The notes under the pieces are model-generated. The model ran no database searches. It was given only the letters and a program-made list of their open reading frames with translations, and was not told the DNA's origin. From Pseudofulvimonas gallinarii (lineage in GTDB: Bacteria; Pseudomonadota; Gammaproteobacteria; Xanthomonadales; UBA2363), in assembly GCF_004343305.1 (NCBI RefSeq), contig NZ_SMAF01000003.1, positions 124,001-188,000 on the forward strand: a stretch of 64,000 bases of DNA, written 5' to 3'. Positions 17,949-27,024 of this stretch are shown here, in pieces (position 1 is the stretch's first letter; the number at the start of each line of letters is the position of its first letter). The position numbers were made by a program, and so were the translations under genes.

Positions 17949-19720
17949 AGCACATCTTCCCAGCGCCGGCTCAGGCGGATGGCGGCGTGGATGAGGCCAA
18001 CCATCGAATACGCCTGCGGGAAGTTGCCCCACAGTTCGCCCGACGCCACGTCCATGTCCTCCGAGAGCAGGCCGAGGCGGTTGCGACGCGCCAGCATCGA
18101 TTCGAACAGTTCGCGCGCCTCGTCGCGGCGGCCAATGGTGGCCAGCGCTTCGATGTACCAGAACGTGCAGAGGATGAACGAGGTTTCCGGCAGGCCGAAG
18201 TCGTCGGCCTCGACGTAACGGAACAGGCTGTTGCCACGGCGCAGCGCGCTGCCGATCGCTTCGACGGTCGCGATGTAGCGTGGATCGTCGGCGCTCACCA
18301 GGCCGACGTCGGCCATCAGCAGCAGGCTGGCGTCGAGGCGCTGGCCGTCAAAGTCATCGGTGAAATGGCCCCGCTCCGCGTTCCAGGCGCGCGCCAGGAT
18401 GGTCTGCCGCATGCCGTTGGCGACGCCTGCCCAGGCCTCGGCCTCGTCCTCGAGCCCGAGATGGCGGGCGATGCGACCGAGGCGGTCGCAGGCGACCCAG
18501 CACATCGTTGCCGAATAGGTATGGGTCTGCGCGCGCTCGCGGTATTCCCAGATGCCGGCGTCCGGCTGGTCGAACAGCGCCGCCGCGGCATGGCCCAGCG
18601 GCACCAGTCGCCGGTATTCCGGTTCGCCACCGCGCTGGATCAGGCGGTGGTCGAAGAAGCGCTGCGTCGATGCCAGGATCACGCTGCCATACACGTCATG
18701 CTGGCGCTGCGAATAGGCTGCGTTGCCGACGCGAACCGGACCCATGCCGCGATAGCCGGCCAGGTGCGGCACGCTGGTTTCCGTCAGGCGGCTGTCGCCG
18801 TTGAGCGCATACATCGGCTGCAGCGTGTCGGCATCGACAGCGATGTTGAATACGTAGCGAAGGTAGTGCTCCATGCTGTGTGTCGCGCCCAGCCGGTTGA
18901 GCGCGCGCACCACGAATGCGGCGTCGCGCAGCCAGCAGTAGCGGTAGTCCCAGTTGCGCCCGCTGCCGGCGGCTTCAGGGATCGAGGTCGTCGGCGCGGC
19001 GATGATGCCGCCGCTGTCCTCGTCCTGGCACAGCTTCAGCGTGATGGCGGCGCGGATCACCGCGTCCTGCCAGTCCACCGGCAAGGCCAGGTAGCGCACC
19101 CAGTCCTGCCAGTAGGCGATCGTGCGTTCCAGTTCGTGGCGGCCATGTTCGGCGACGCTTTCGCGCAGGGTTTCGTCCGGTCCCAGCACCATCCAGCATT
19201 CGCGGTCGAGGACGAACGGAGATTCATCGACGATGTACGACACCGGGATGTCGGTGCTCAATCGCATGCACACGCTGTCGAGCAGGAAGCGCACATGGTT
19301 GCTGCCCCAGGTCCGCTCCGGGACGCGCGCGCCCCAGCCGGTCAGTGGCCGCAGCTGCACGCGGATGCGCGGCGTGCCGGCGCGCACGCGCAGCCGCCGC
19401 AGCAGCGCCAGCGGGTGGTAGAGACGTCCGTACTGCCAGTGGCGAGGAGCGAAGTCGAGCACTTCGACAATGCCGCCGTCGCGGTCTTCCAGCTCGCTCA
19501 CGAGGACGGCGGTGTTGTCGATGTAGTACTGCCGGCTGGCGACCAGGTTTTCCAGGACGACGGCATGGACGCCATGGCCATCGTGAGCCGGTTGCATCAG
19601 TTCGCAGAAGGCCGGGTCTCCATCCATGCGCGGCAGGCAGGACCAGACGATGCGGGCACGGCCATCGACCAGCGCGGTCAGCGTGCCATTGCCGACGATG
19701 CCCAGTTCCAGCGAACTCAT
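17945..19720 (-). CDS. Glycoside hydrolase family 15 protein (glucoamylase/trehalase-like)
   Basis: This 591-residue cytoplasmic protein has an N-terminal beta-sandwich (about 1-210) and an (alpha/alpha)6 barrel. The barrel shows NWDYRYCWLRDAAF (sugar-contacting), GIWEYR (likely general acid Glu) and LLSEDMDVASGELWGNFPQ (likely general base Glu). Both predicted catalytic glutamates are present, so it should be active. GH15 members include glucoamylases and bacterial trehalases, and the position between otsB and otsA points to a role in trehalose or linked glucan turnover. It overlaps otsB by four bases (ATGA at 19717-19720) and otsA by four (GTGA). No signal peptide is seen. Confidence 0.9.
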
Positions 19721-20490
19721 CGGCGACTCTCCTGAAGCGGTTGCGCCATGTCGGCCAGCCAGGCACGGACAGCGGCTGGATCGGGCAGGCGGAAGCGTGC
19801 CGCGCTGGGTTGCCGATGGCCAACCAGCACGCCGTGTCCACCCAGCGTCGCCGCCATGTCGAAGGCGTGTTCATCGGTCAGGTCGTCGCCGACCATCAGC
19901 GGAACGCGGCCGTCGAAGGGCGCCTGCCTCATCAGTGTTGCCAGTGCCGTGCCCTTGTCACGGCCGACGGGCCGGATCTCGACCACCGCCTTGCCGCGCT
20001 GGATCTCCCAGCCCGCGCCGAGCGTGGCCAGCCAGCCTCGCGCCAGCGCATCGACGGCACCTTCCGCATCCGGCGCCAGCCGGAAATGCACCGCCAGCGT
20101 GTGCCGCTTGTCCTCGACGATCACGCCCGGTCTGCCCGCCGCGAAGGCGAGGGCTTCCGCGCGCACCGGACCGGCCAAGGCTTCGCCGGCTGGCGACGAC
20201 CGCGTGCCATCGGGCAGGCGGATCTCCAGGCCGTGCAGGCCGGCAGTGGGCAGTTGCAGCGGCGCGAAAAGGCTGTCCAGTTCATCGATGGCGCGGCCGC
20301 TGACCAGCGCCAGCGCGCCATCCAGGCGGTCCGACAACCGGGCCAGCACGGTGACGAGTCCGGCCGGAACCCGTATCGCGTCCGGCCGCGCCGCGATGTC
20401 CAGCAGCGTGCCGTCGACGTCCAGGAACAAGGCGCGGCCATGCAGGTCGGCCACAGGCGCCGGCGCCGCCGACGGGGCGGCCCGGCGCAT
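19717..20490 (-). CDS. otsB: Trehalose-6-phosphate phosphatase
   Basis: This 257-residue HAD-superfamily phosphatase removes phosphate from trehalose-6-phosphate. The nucleophile motif is LFLDVDGTLLD (DxDGT), the second motif is VSGRAIDEL, and the metal-binding motif is VGDDLTDEHAF. ATG 20490 gives a compact N-terminus, although the ribosome-binding site is poor and an in-frame GTG lies about 36 nt upstream. It is first in the otsB-GH15-otsA operon. The lptG gene ends about 100 bp upstream on the same strand, so the operon promoter probably lies in 20491-20594. Confidence 0.92.
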   Translation of the reverse strand: MRRAAPSAAPAPVADLHGRALFLDVDGTLLDIAARPDAIRVPAGLVTVLARLSDRLDGALALVSGRAIDELDSLFAPLQLPTAGLHGLEIRLPDGTRSSPAGEALAGPVRAEALAFAAGRPGVIVEDKRHTLAVHFRLAPDAEGAVDALARGWLATLGAGWEIQRGKAVVEIRPVGRDKGTALATLMRQAPFDGRVPLMVGDDLTDEHAFDMAATLGGHGVLVGHRQPSAARFRLPDPAAVRAWLADMAQPLQESRR

Positions 20491-20594
20491 GATGGCTGGC
20501 GTGACAGTGGAAATGCGGTTCACCTCGTCGCACGGGGTCGTTTCCACCTTATCGCAACAATGCTGCGTCCCGGAAACGCGGCGCCGGAAACTGT

Positions 20595-21680
20595 TCAGGC
20601 GTGGCGGTGGTAGTACCAGCTGCCTATCGCCAGCAGCAGCACCGCCGGCAGCGCGTTGATCAGTGGCAGGCTGTAGCCATAGACGTCGGCGACATTGATC
20701 AGCGATCGCTGCAGGAAGAAGAAGCTCACGGCGATCACGATGCCGAGGAACAGGCGCTTGCCGAAGCCGCCGGAACGCAGCGCGCCGAAGGCGAAGGGCG
20801 TGATCGCGAATACCAGCGCCAGCGTGGTCACCGGGGTGAAGCCGCGCGCCCAGAACGCCGAGCGCACGGCCTGGGTGTTGAGCTGGTTCGCCGACAGGTA
20901 GCGGTACTGTTCCCACAGCGCCCACATGCCCTGGTAATGCGGGCGGATGGCGCCCTGGCTCACCACTTCCGGGTCCAGCGTCGAACTCCAGCTTTCCTCG
21001 TCGGCCAGGCCGGCGGCGATGCGCGTGGATTCCAGGCCGAAGCTGCGGACCTTCTCCAACCGCCATGCGCCCTGGTCGTACATGGCGCGCTCGGCGCGCG
21101 TGATACCGGCGAGGCGGCCGTCGGGTTCGAAGCGGAACAGGCGCACGTCGCGCATCTGCAGCTTGCCTTCGATGACCAGTACGCTCTTGGCATTGACGAC
21201 GGTCTCGCCGTCGCGGGCCCACAGGCCGATGCCGGACACCGCGTAGTCGCGGTTCTTCGCCTGCACCGCCATGGTCTGGGCCCAGCGTTCGCCTTCCGGT
21301 GCCACCGTTTCGCCCATCACGAACACGACCAGCGCCAGCGCCGCGACGGTGCCGGTCGCCGACAGAGCGATGCGCCGCTTGGAGAGGCCGGCGGCGCGCA
21401 GCGCCGTCAGTTCGCCCTGGCCGGCGAGCATGCCCAGGCCGAGCAGCGTGCCGACCACGGCGGCAATGCCGAACAGCGTATGGATGCGTCGCGGCACCGT
21501 GTAGGCGACATGGACGATCGCACTCAGCGCGGTGTAGTCGCCATCACCGATGTCCTGGAATTCCTCGTACAGCGCCTGCAGCACGTCGAAGCCGACAAGG
21601 ACCGCCAGCACCGCGCCGATGCTGCCGGCGATGCTGCCGGCGATCAGCCAGTCGACGCGCTTGACCGCGAACACCGACAT
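20595..21680 (-). CDS. lptG: LPS export ABC transporter permease LptG
   Basis: This 361-residue LptF/LptG (YjgP/YjgQ) family permease has three N-terminal and three C-terminal membrane helices around a large periplasmic beta-jellyroll (roughly 130-265). With LptF and the ATPase LptB it extracts LPS from the inner membrane and passes it to LptC/LptA. ATG 21680 overlaps the lptF stop by one base (TGATG), giving translational coupling. The conserved coupling-helix region reads LTALRAAGLSKRRIALSA. The frame is open upstream of ATG 21680, but those codons are already lptF. Confidence 0.93.
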   Translation of the reverse strand: MSVFAVKRVDWLIAGSIAGSIGAVLAVLVGFDVLQALYEEFQDIGDGDYTALSAIVHVAYTVPRRIHTLFGIAAVVGTLLGLGMLAGQGELTALRAAGLSKRRIALSATGTVAALALVVFVMGETVAPEGERWAQTMAVQAKNRDYAVSGIGLWARDGETVVNAKSVLVIEGKLQMRDVRLFRFEPDGRLAGITRAERAMYDQGAWRLEKVRSFGLESTRIAAGLADEESWSSTLDPEVVSQGAIRPHYQGMWALWEQYRYLSANQLNTQAVRSAFWARGFTPVTTLALVFAITPFAFGALRSGGFGKRLFLGIVIAVSFFFLQRSLINVADVYGYSLPLINALPAVLLLAIGSWYYHRHA

Positions 21681-22759
21681 CAGCCTACGCCTCCGCCGGG
21701 AATGCGCGCATCGCGCCGGTACAGCCAGGCGATCAGCGGGATGGCCAGGGCATAGATCCACCACAGGCCCAGGCCGGTCGGCAGCAGTCCCTGTTGCAGC
21801 CAGGCGCGGCCGAGGCTCAGCAGATTGGTCAGCAGCAGGTAGACCAGCAGCGCGAACAGGATCTTCCCGTAGCGGGCGCGACGTGGCGCCGCCCGCGACA
21901 GCGGCAGCGCCAGCCAGGCCAGCAGCAGCGGTGCGATCAGCGCGCTGAGTCGCCAGTGCAGCTCGGCGCGCGCGGCCGGCGTGGGATCACCGAGCAGCGT
22001 CAGCGTGTCCTGCTCGGAGGTCGGGTTCTTCAGCGGCGTTTCCGGTGCATCGGGAATGCGCAGCGTGTTGCGCTCGAAACGCATCGTGCGGAAGGCGGCG
22101 TTGTCCAGCGTGCCCTCGACGCGGAAGCCGTTGTCCAGCTGCAGGTAGCGCTCGTCGATGGCATCGCGGAAATAGTGGCCGGATTCGGCGGTGATGATGT
22201 CGACGCCTTCCTCGTTCTCGGCATACACGAACAGCTGCCCGAACTGGTTGCCCTCGGAATTCATCGAGCCCATGTAGATCACCGCCTCGCGGCCGGGGAT
22301 TTCGACGAACCGCCCCGGCTCCAGTCCGGCAACCAGCATCGAGCGGCTGGCCTCCTGGATCATCCGGTTGCCGGTCTTGGCGGCGCTGGGCGCCAGCCAG
22401 AACGCCAGCGCGCCCAGGACCAGTGCGACCGGAATGGCGACCAGCGCGATCGGCCGCAGCAGCTGCCGTGGTCCGTAACCCGCAGCCGCCAGCACGGCCA
22501 TTTCGCCGTCGCGATACAGGCGGCCCAGTCCCAGCAGCACGCCGAGGAACAGCGCCAGCGGCAGGATCAGCACCAGCGCCTCAAGCGAACGCAGGCCGAT
22601 CTGCGACAGCAGCAGTGTCGCAGCCACCTTGCCGCGCGCGATCTTGCTCAGGGTGTCGGCCATCACGCCGCCGAGCACGACGACCAGCATCACCAGCGTG
22701 ACCGCCAGCAAGGCCTGGAACAGCTCGACGAGTACGTAACGATCAAGGCGACGCAACAT
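21680..22759 (-). CDS. lptF: LPS export ABC transporter permease LptF
   Basis: This 359-residue partner of LptG starts MLRRLDRYVLVELFQALLAV. It shows the same two groups of three helices around a periplasmic jellyroll (about 130-250). The coupling-helix region is YRDGEMAVLAAAGYGPRQLLRP, which contacts LptB in known structures. The gene is divergent from pepA across 169 bp, an arrangement also known in E. coli (lptFG facing pepA-holC). It is the first gene of the lptF-lptG pair. Confidence 0.93.
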   Translation of the reverse strand: MLRRLDRYVLVELFQALLAVTLVMLVVVLGGVMADTLSKIARGKVAATLLLSQIGLRSLEALVLILPLALFLGVLLGLGRLYRDGEMAVLAAAGYGPRQLLRPIALVAIPVALVLGALAFWLAPSAAKTGNRMIQEASRSMLVAGLEPGRFVEIPGREAVIYMGSMNSEGNQFGQLFVYAENEEGVDIITAESGHYFRDAIDERYLQLDNGFRVEGTLDNAAFRTMRFERNTLRIPDAPETPLKNPTSEQDTLTLLGDPTPAARAELHWRLSALIAPLLLAWLALPLSRAAPRRARYGKILFALLVYLLLTNLLSLGRAWLQQGLLPTGLGLWWIYALAIPLIAWLYRRDARIPGGGVG

Positions 22760-22928
22760 GAAAACGACCTGTGCAGCGGGCGGAATCCGGCCCGGTGGGC
22801 GGCGGCGTGGCTGTTAGACTGTGGCGAAGCCGATCTGTCCGGCTCGACTGGCAGCCCGCGCCGCCAGCTTCCACCGTCTTCCGTTCACCGTAGCGCCGAC
22901 CCGGTGTCGACGCCAAGTCAGGTACGCC

Positions 22929-24407
22929 ATGTCCATTGAATTTGCATTGAGCCAGGCCCGTCCTTCCACTGCCGCCGTCGGCGCCGTGATCGTGGGCCTG
23001 TACGAAGACCGCAGCCTTTGCCCCGCCGCCCAGGAACTGGATCAGGCCGCTGGCGGACGCATCAAGGCGCTGGTCGACGCCGAGGATATCAGCGGCAAGG
23101 CCGGCAAGGTGAGCCTGCTGCATCGCCTGGACGGCATCGCTTCACCTCGCGTGCTCGTCGTCGGCCTCGGTGACCGCGGAAAGTTCGACGGCTTCGCCTT
23201 CCAGAAGGCGCTGCGCGCCGCGGTCGCGGCCGTGCGCGAAACACCGGCCGCCGATGCCTTTCTGGCCCTGGTCGATCTGGACGTGAAGAGTCGTGACCGG
23301 GCCTGGGCCGTGGCCCAGGCCGTGCAGCTCGGTGCCGCCGGCATGTACCAGTACAGCGCCACCAAGAAGCCGCGCAACTTCGCGCTGAAGCGCATCGACC
23401 TGCCCGGCCGCGAAGGGGACGATGCCGCCATCGCCCACGCGCGCTCGATCAGCGCCGGTATCGATTTCGCCAAGGAACTGGCCAACCTGCCGCCGAACCT
23501 CTGCACGCCGGCACACATGGCGGCGCAGGCGCAGGCCCTGGCGAACGAACTGGACGGCGTCACCTGCGACATCCTCGACGAGACGCAGATGGATGCGCTG
23601 GGCATGGGTTCGCTGCTGGCGGTCGCCCGCGGCAGCGCCAACCGGCCGCGCCTGATCGTGCTCAACTGGCGCGGCGGCAACGACGGCGACGCGCCCTACG
23701 TACTGGTCGGCAAGGGCATCACCTTCGATACCGGCGGCATCTCGCTGAAGCCCGGCGCCGGCATGGAGGAAATGAAGTACGACATGTGTGGCGCCGCCAC
23801 CGTGCTCGGCGCTTTCAACGCCGTCGCCCGCGCGCGCCTGCCGGTCAACCTGACAGTGGTCGCGGCGGCGGTGGAGAACATGCCCGACGGCGCCAGTTAT
23901 CGACCCAGCGATGTCCTCACTTCGATGTCCGGCAAGACCATCGAGGTGCTCAACACCGATGCCGAGGGCCGGCTGATCCTCTGCGACGCGCTCACTTACG
24001 CGCAACAGACCTTCAAGCCCAAGGTGCTGATCGACTGCGCGACCCTGACCGGCGCCTGCGTGGTCGCCCTCGGCAAGTATCCGCACGGCCTGTTCACCGC
24101 AGACGACGAACTGGCGCGCGATCTGCTCGACGCCGGGGACCATGCACTGGACCGCGCCTGGCGCATGCCGCTGTGGAGCGACTACCAGGACCAGCTGGAT
24201 TCCGTGGTCGCCGACATGGCCAACCTCGGCGGCAAGTGGGGTGGGGCGATCACCGCCGCCTGCTTCCTGTGGCGCTTCACCGAAGGCCAGCGCTGGGCGC
24301 ACCTGGACATCGCCGGTACCGCCTGGGACGAAGGCCGCAAGGGCCTGGCGACCGGACGCCCGGTGCCGCTTCTGGTGGAATACCTGAGCCGCCAGGCGCA
24401 GGCCTGA
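22929..24407 (+). CDS. pepA: Leucyl aminopeptidase (M17)
   Basis: This 492-residue cytosolic di-metal aminopeptidase starts at ATG 22929 (MSIEFALSQARPS). The M17 signature NTDAEGRL lies near residue 341. The metal ligands are in VGKGITFDTGGISLKPG and in KYDMCGAA, and the catalytic region is typical in length. The N-terminal macro-like domain is present. In E. coli PepA also binds DNA at Xer recombination sites; whether that holds here is unknown, though xerD is encoded about 3 kb downstream. It is followed by holC after 19 bp, so the two are likely one operon. Confidence 0.95.
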   Translation: MSIEFALSQARPSTAAVGAVIVGLYEDRSLCPAAQELDQAAGGRIKALVDAEDISGKAGKVSLLHRLDGIASPRVLVVGLGDRGKFDGFAFQKALRAAVAAVRETPAADAFLALVDLDVKSRDRAWAVAQAVQLGAAGMYQYSATKKPRNFALKRIDLPGREGDDAAIAHARSISAGIDFAKELANLPPNLCTPAHMAAQAQALANELDGVTCDILDETQMDALGMGSLLAVARGSANRPRLIVLNWRGGNDGDAPYVLVGKGITFDTGGISLKPGAGMEEMKYDMCGAATVLGAFNAVARARLPVNLTVVAAAVENMPDGASYRPSDVLTSMSGKTIEVLNTDAEGRLILCDALTYAQQTFKPKVLIDCATLTGACVVALGKYPHGLFTADDELARDLLDAGDHALDRAWRMPLWSDYQDQLDSVVADMANLGGKWGGAITAACFLWRFTEGQRWAHLDIAGTAWDEGRKGLATGRPVPLLVEYLSRQAQA

Positions 24408-24426
24408 GCCGGTCCGGGTTGCAGCC

Positions 24427-24831
24427 ATGGCGCAGACGCGCGTCGAGTTCCATGAGGGCGCCGATGCCGTGACCACGGCGGTGGACCTTGTCGCCGCCGT
24501 CGCCGCCGAAGGGGGCGACGCGCTGGTGCTGGCGGCCGATCCGGCGCAGGCACAGGCGCTGGATGGTCGTCTGTGGGACGTCGGCGCCGACGTCTTCGTT
24601 CCCCATGCTCTGGCCGATGATCCCGACGTCGCGGCGGCGCGTGTCGTCGTCGCCGCACCCGGCCATCCGGTCGCTCCGTGCACCGTGGTGCTCAACCTTC
24701 GCCAGGACGCCGTCGAGGTTCCGTGCTCGCGGATCATCGAGCTGATTCCGGCCGACGAGGCCGGCAAGGCGGCGGCGCGTGCGCGCTGGCGCAGCTACCA
24801 GGCGCGGGGCCTGAAGCCCGAAAAGCGCTGA
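24427..24831 (+). CDS. holC: DNA polymerase III chi subunit
   Basis: This 134-residue protein matches HolC in size and position after pepA. It begins TRVEFHEGADAVTTAVDLVAA and contains RLWDVGADVFVPHALADD and VLNLRQDAVE, and ends in a basic helix (RARWRSYQARGLKPEKR). Chi links the clamp-loader complex to single-strand DNA-binding protein through the SSB tail. In E. coli valS follows holC; here the next gene is convergent and unrelated, so that synteny has been lost. Confidence 0.88.
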   Translation: MAQTRVEFHEGADAVTTAVDLVAAVAAEGGDALVLAADPAQAQALDGRLWDVGADVFVPHALADDPDVAAARVVVAAPGHPVAPCTVVLNLRQDAVEVPCSRIIELIPADEAGKAAARARWRSYQARGLKPEKR

Positions 24832-24834
24832 GCG

Positions 24835-24875
24835 GCCGCCCTGCCCATGCCCGGCGGGCATGACGGCAGCGGCCG
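24835..24875. terminator. Stem-loop between convergent holC and the deaminase gene
   Basis: CATGCCC (24846-24852) pairs with GGGCATG (24856-24862) around a GGC loop. Outer GC-rich flanks (GCCGCCCTGCC / GGCAGCGGC) can extend the stem with mismatches. It sits in the 45-bp gap where two genes end head-on, the usual place for a bidirectional transcription end. It lacks a clear T-tract. Confidence 0.4.
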
Positions 24876-24876
24876 G

Positions 24877-25338
24877 TCAGTCCTCGCCGATGTCCTCGTT
24901 CCAGATCTCCGGATGCCGGGCGATGAAATCGCCGAGCAGGTCGATGCAGGCCTGGCTGTGCAGGTCGACCACCTTTACGCCCAGCGACTGCAGCCAGTCC
25001 ATGCCACCCTGGAAGGTCTGCGATTCGCCGACGACCACAGTGCCGATGCCGAACTGCCGCACCAGGCCACTGCAGTACCAGCAGGGCGCCAGCGTGGTGA
25101 CCATGATGGTGTCGCGGTAGCTGCGCTGGCGCCCGGCCTTGCGGAAGGCATCGGTTTCGCCATGGATGGAAGGATCGCCTTCCTGGACGCGGCGGTTGCG
25201 GCCGCGGCCGAGCAGGCGGCCATCGCGGCGGAACAGGGCGGCACCAATGGGAACACCGCCTTCGGACAGCCCGGTGCGGGCTTCCTCGATGGCGGTTTCC
25301 AGCAGGGCGGCGTAATCGACGGTGACGGGAGTGTTCAT
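24877..25338 (-). CDS. Cytosine/nucleoside deaminase, yeast FCY1-like
   Basis: This 153-residue zinc deaminase of the CDA superfamily starts at ATG 25338. The zinc and catalytic residues are in HGETDAF (His and Glu) and TLAPCWYCSG (two Cys). The C-terminal half, with VVGESQTFQGG and an ending FIARHPEIWNEDIGED, closely resembles the end of fungal cytosine deaminase Fcy1 (ending in ...W-x-EDIGE) more than TadA or guanine deaminase. Cytosine to uracil salvage is therefore the best guess, but bacterial members of this group may act on other bases or nucleosides. It is convergent with holC. The RDD gene lies just upstream on the same strand, 37 bp away. Confidence 0.8.
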   Translation of the reverse strand: MNTPVTVDYAALLETAIEEARTGLSEGGVPIGAALFRRDGRLLGRGRNRRVQEGDPSIHGETDAFRKAGRQRSYRDTIMVTTLAPCWYCSGLVRQFGIGTVVVGESQTFQGGMDWLQSLGVKVVDLHSQACIDLLGDFIARHPEIWNEDIGED

Positions 25339-25375
25339 GCCCCGAGCATACGCGATCGCGCCCTCGCCGCGACGG

Positions 25376-25843
25376 TCACGAAGACCGTTTCGGCAACACC
25401 GCCATGCGCGTGTCGACCAGCGTGTCGTGCAGCGCGCGCCGGTCACGGTCGACCAGGCAATACAGCATGCCGGTGCCGGCCAACAGCAGGCCGAGGGTGG
25501 CGTAGAGGTAGCGCAGCCAGGCCAGGCCGAAACCGATCGTGCCGGCGCCGGCGCGTTCCAGTTGCAGCCGCCAGGGCCGCATGCCGAGCGTCTGCCCGCC
25601 GTAGCGCCAGGACAGGGCGTAGTAGAAACCCGTCGCCACCCACAGGCCGGCGTAGAGCGCAGCCTGCGCCCACCAGTTCTGCACGCGGACTTCGCCGTCG
25701 ACGATCGCCGCGCCCACCGGACCGTGGTTCAGCGCCACCGCGATAATGGTGATGAACACCCAGATGCCGATCAGCGCCAGCAGGTCGTATCCGAAGGCGC
25801 ACAGGCGGCGCCAGAGCGGGGCAGCAGGGAGACGTTCGTCCAC
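25376..25843 (-). CDS. RDD-family inner-membrane protein
   Basis: This protein has about 155 residues and three hydrophobic segments (FGYDLLALIGIWVFITIIAV, AALYAGLWVATGFYYALSW and LGLLLAGTGMLYCLV). The RDD-type signature is recognisable: the first helix is preceded by RRLCAFGYD, and GQTLGMRPWRL and DTLVDTRM follow. No ATG is available; GTG 25843 (PVDERLPAAPLWRRL context) is the best start, with TTG codons a little further upstream as alternatives. The role of RDD proteins is mostly unknown, although some act in ion transport. It is divergent from xerD, about 100 bp apart. Confidence 0.75.
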   Translation of the reverse strand: MDERLPAAPLWRRLCAFGYDLLALIGIWVFITIIAVALNHGPVGAAIVDGEVRVQNWWAQAALYAGLWVATGFYYALSWRYGGQTLGMRPWRLQLERAGAGTIGFGLAWLRYLYATLGLLLAGTGMLYCLVDRDRRALHDTLVDTRMAVLPKRSS

Positions 25844-25946
25844 GGGACTTGGCAAGGGCAATGCGGGGCGGGGACCATACTGCAGAAGTATCCCGCCTGC
25901 ACGCGCGGCCGCGCCGCGCGAACGACACATCCTCCGGACATCGCGC

Positions 25947-26885
25947 ATGGTCCAGCTCCACGACAAACCGGCGTTGCCGCTGCCCCCGCTGCCGGATGAC
26001 CAGGCGGCGCTGGTCGAGCGCTTCCTTGACCAGTACTGGGCCGAAACCGGCGCCAGCGCCAATACGCTGGCCGCCTACCGCCAGGACCTGGGTGGTTTCG
26101 CGCGCTGGCTCAGTGGCCGTGGCCGTTCGCTCTCGGGCTTCGAACGCGCCGATCTCTACGATTTCCTCGCCGCCCGCCTCGAGGCCGGCTACCAGGCGCG
26201 CAGCAACGCCCGCCTGCTGTCCGGCCTGCGCCGGTTCTGCCAGTGGCAGTTGCGGACCGGCGCGATCAGCGTCGATCCCACGGCGCTGGTGGACGGGCCG
26301 CGCCTGCGCCGCGGGCTGCCCAAGGCGCCCGGCGAGGGCGAGGTCGAGGCGCTGCTGGCGGCGCCGGACCTCGACCAGCCCGAAGGCCTGCGCGACCGCT
26401 CGATGCTGGAGCTGATGTACGCGACCGGATTGCGCGTCTCGGAGCTGGTCGGACTGGAACTGGCGCAGATCAACCTTCGCCAGGGCGTGCTGCGGGTCAC
26501 CGGCAAGGGCGACAAGGAGCGACTGGTGCCGGTCGGAGACGAGGCGGCGCACTGGTTGCAGCGCTATCTCGCGGAGGCGCGCCCGAGCCTGGCCGGGCGG
26601 GCGGCCAGCCAGCAGCTGTTCCTGGCCGCCGGGGGCAAGGCGCTGACCCGCCAGGCTTTCTGGGCGGTGGTGAAACGCAACGCCGCCGTGGCCGGCATCC
26701 GGGGCGACCTGTCGCCGCACGGACTGAGGCACGCTTTCGCCACCCACCTGCTCAATCGCGGCGCCGACCTGCGTGCACTGCAGCTGCTGCTGGGCCACGC
26801 CAGCCTGTCGACCACGCAGATCTACACCCTGGTGGCGCGGGAAGGCCTGAAGCGCCTGCATGCCCGCCACCATCCGCGTGGCTGA
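25947..26885 (+). CDS. xerD: Tyrosine site-specific recombinase XerD
   Basis: This 312-residue tyrosine recombinase has an N-terminal SAM-like core-binding domain (about 20-110) and a catalytic domain. The catalytic residues are visible: Arg in YATGLRVSELVGL, Lys in TGKGDKERLVP, His-x-x-Arg in SPHGLRHAFATHLL, His in LLGHASLSTTQIY, and the nucleophile Tyr in TQIYTLVARE. It would resolve chromosome dimers at dif with XerC and FtsK. The XerD assignment over XerC rests on the GLRHAFATHLL segment and on dsbC being the next gene, an xerD-dsbC neighbourhood known in E. coli. No phage or integron context is present. Confidence 0.88.
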   Translation: MVQLHDKPALPLPPLPDDQAALVERFLDQYWAETGASANTLAAYRQDLGGFARWLSGRGRSLSGFERADLYDFLAARLEAGYQARSNARLLSGLRRFCQWQLRTGAISVDPTALVDGPRLRRGLPKAPGEGEVEALLAAPDLDQPEGLRDRSMLELMYATGLRVSELVGLELAQINLRQGVLRVTGKGDKERLVPVGDEAAHWLQRYLAEARPSLAGRAASQQLFLAAGGKALTRQAFWAVVKRNAAVAGIRGDLSPHGLRHAFATHLLNRGADLRALQLLLGHASLSTTQIYTLVAREGLKRLHARHHPRG

Positions 26886-27024
26886 CGAAGGCGCGACACC
26901 CGTCGGCCGGCGCCGGACGGGACCGCCGGGGCCGAGCCGGACTAGAATCCCCTTGTTCGCCGCTGCGGAACCATTCCGGCCCGCCGCTGTCCGACGATTT
27001 TCACGACCCTCCGGAATCCTGCAC

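Noticed and set aside
25947-26885. xerD considered as a phage or integron integrase
   Set aside because: It sits beside dsbC, has XerD-type catalytic segments and no attachment sites or phage genes around it.
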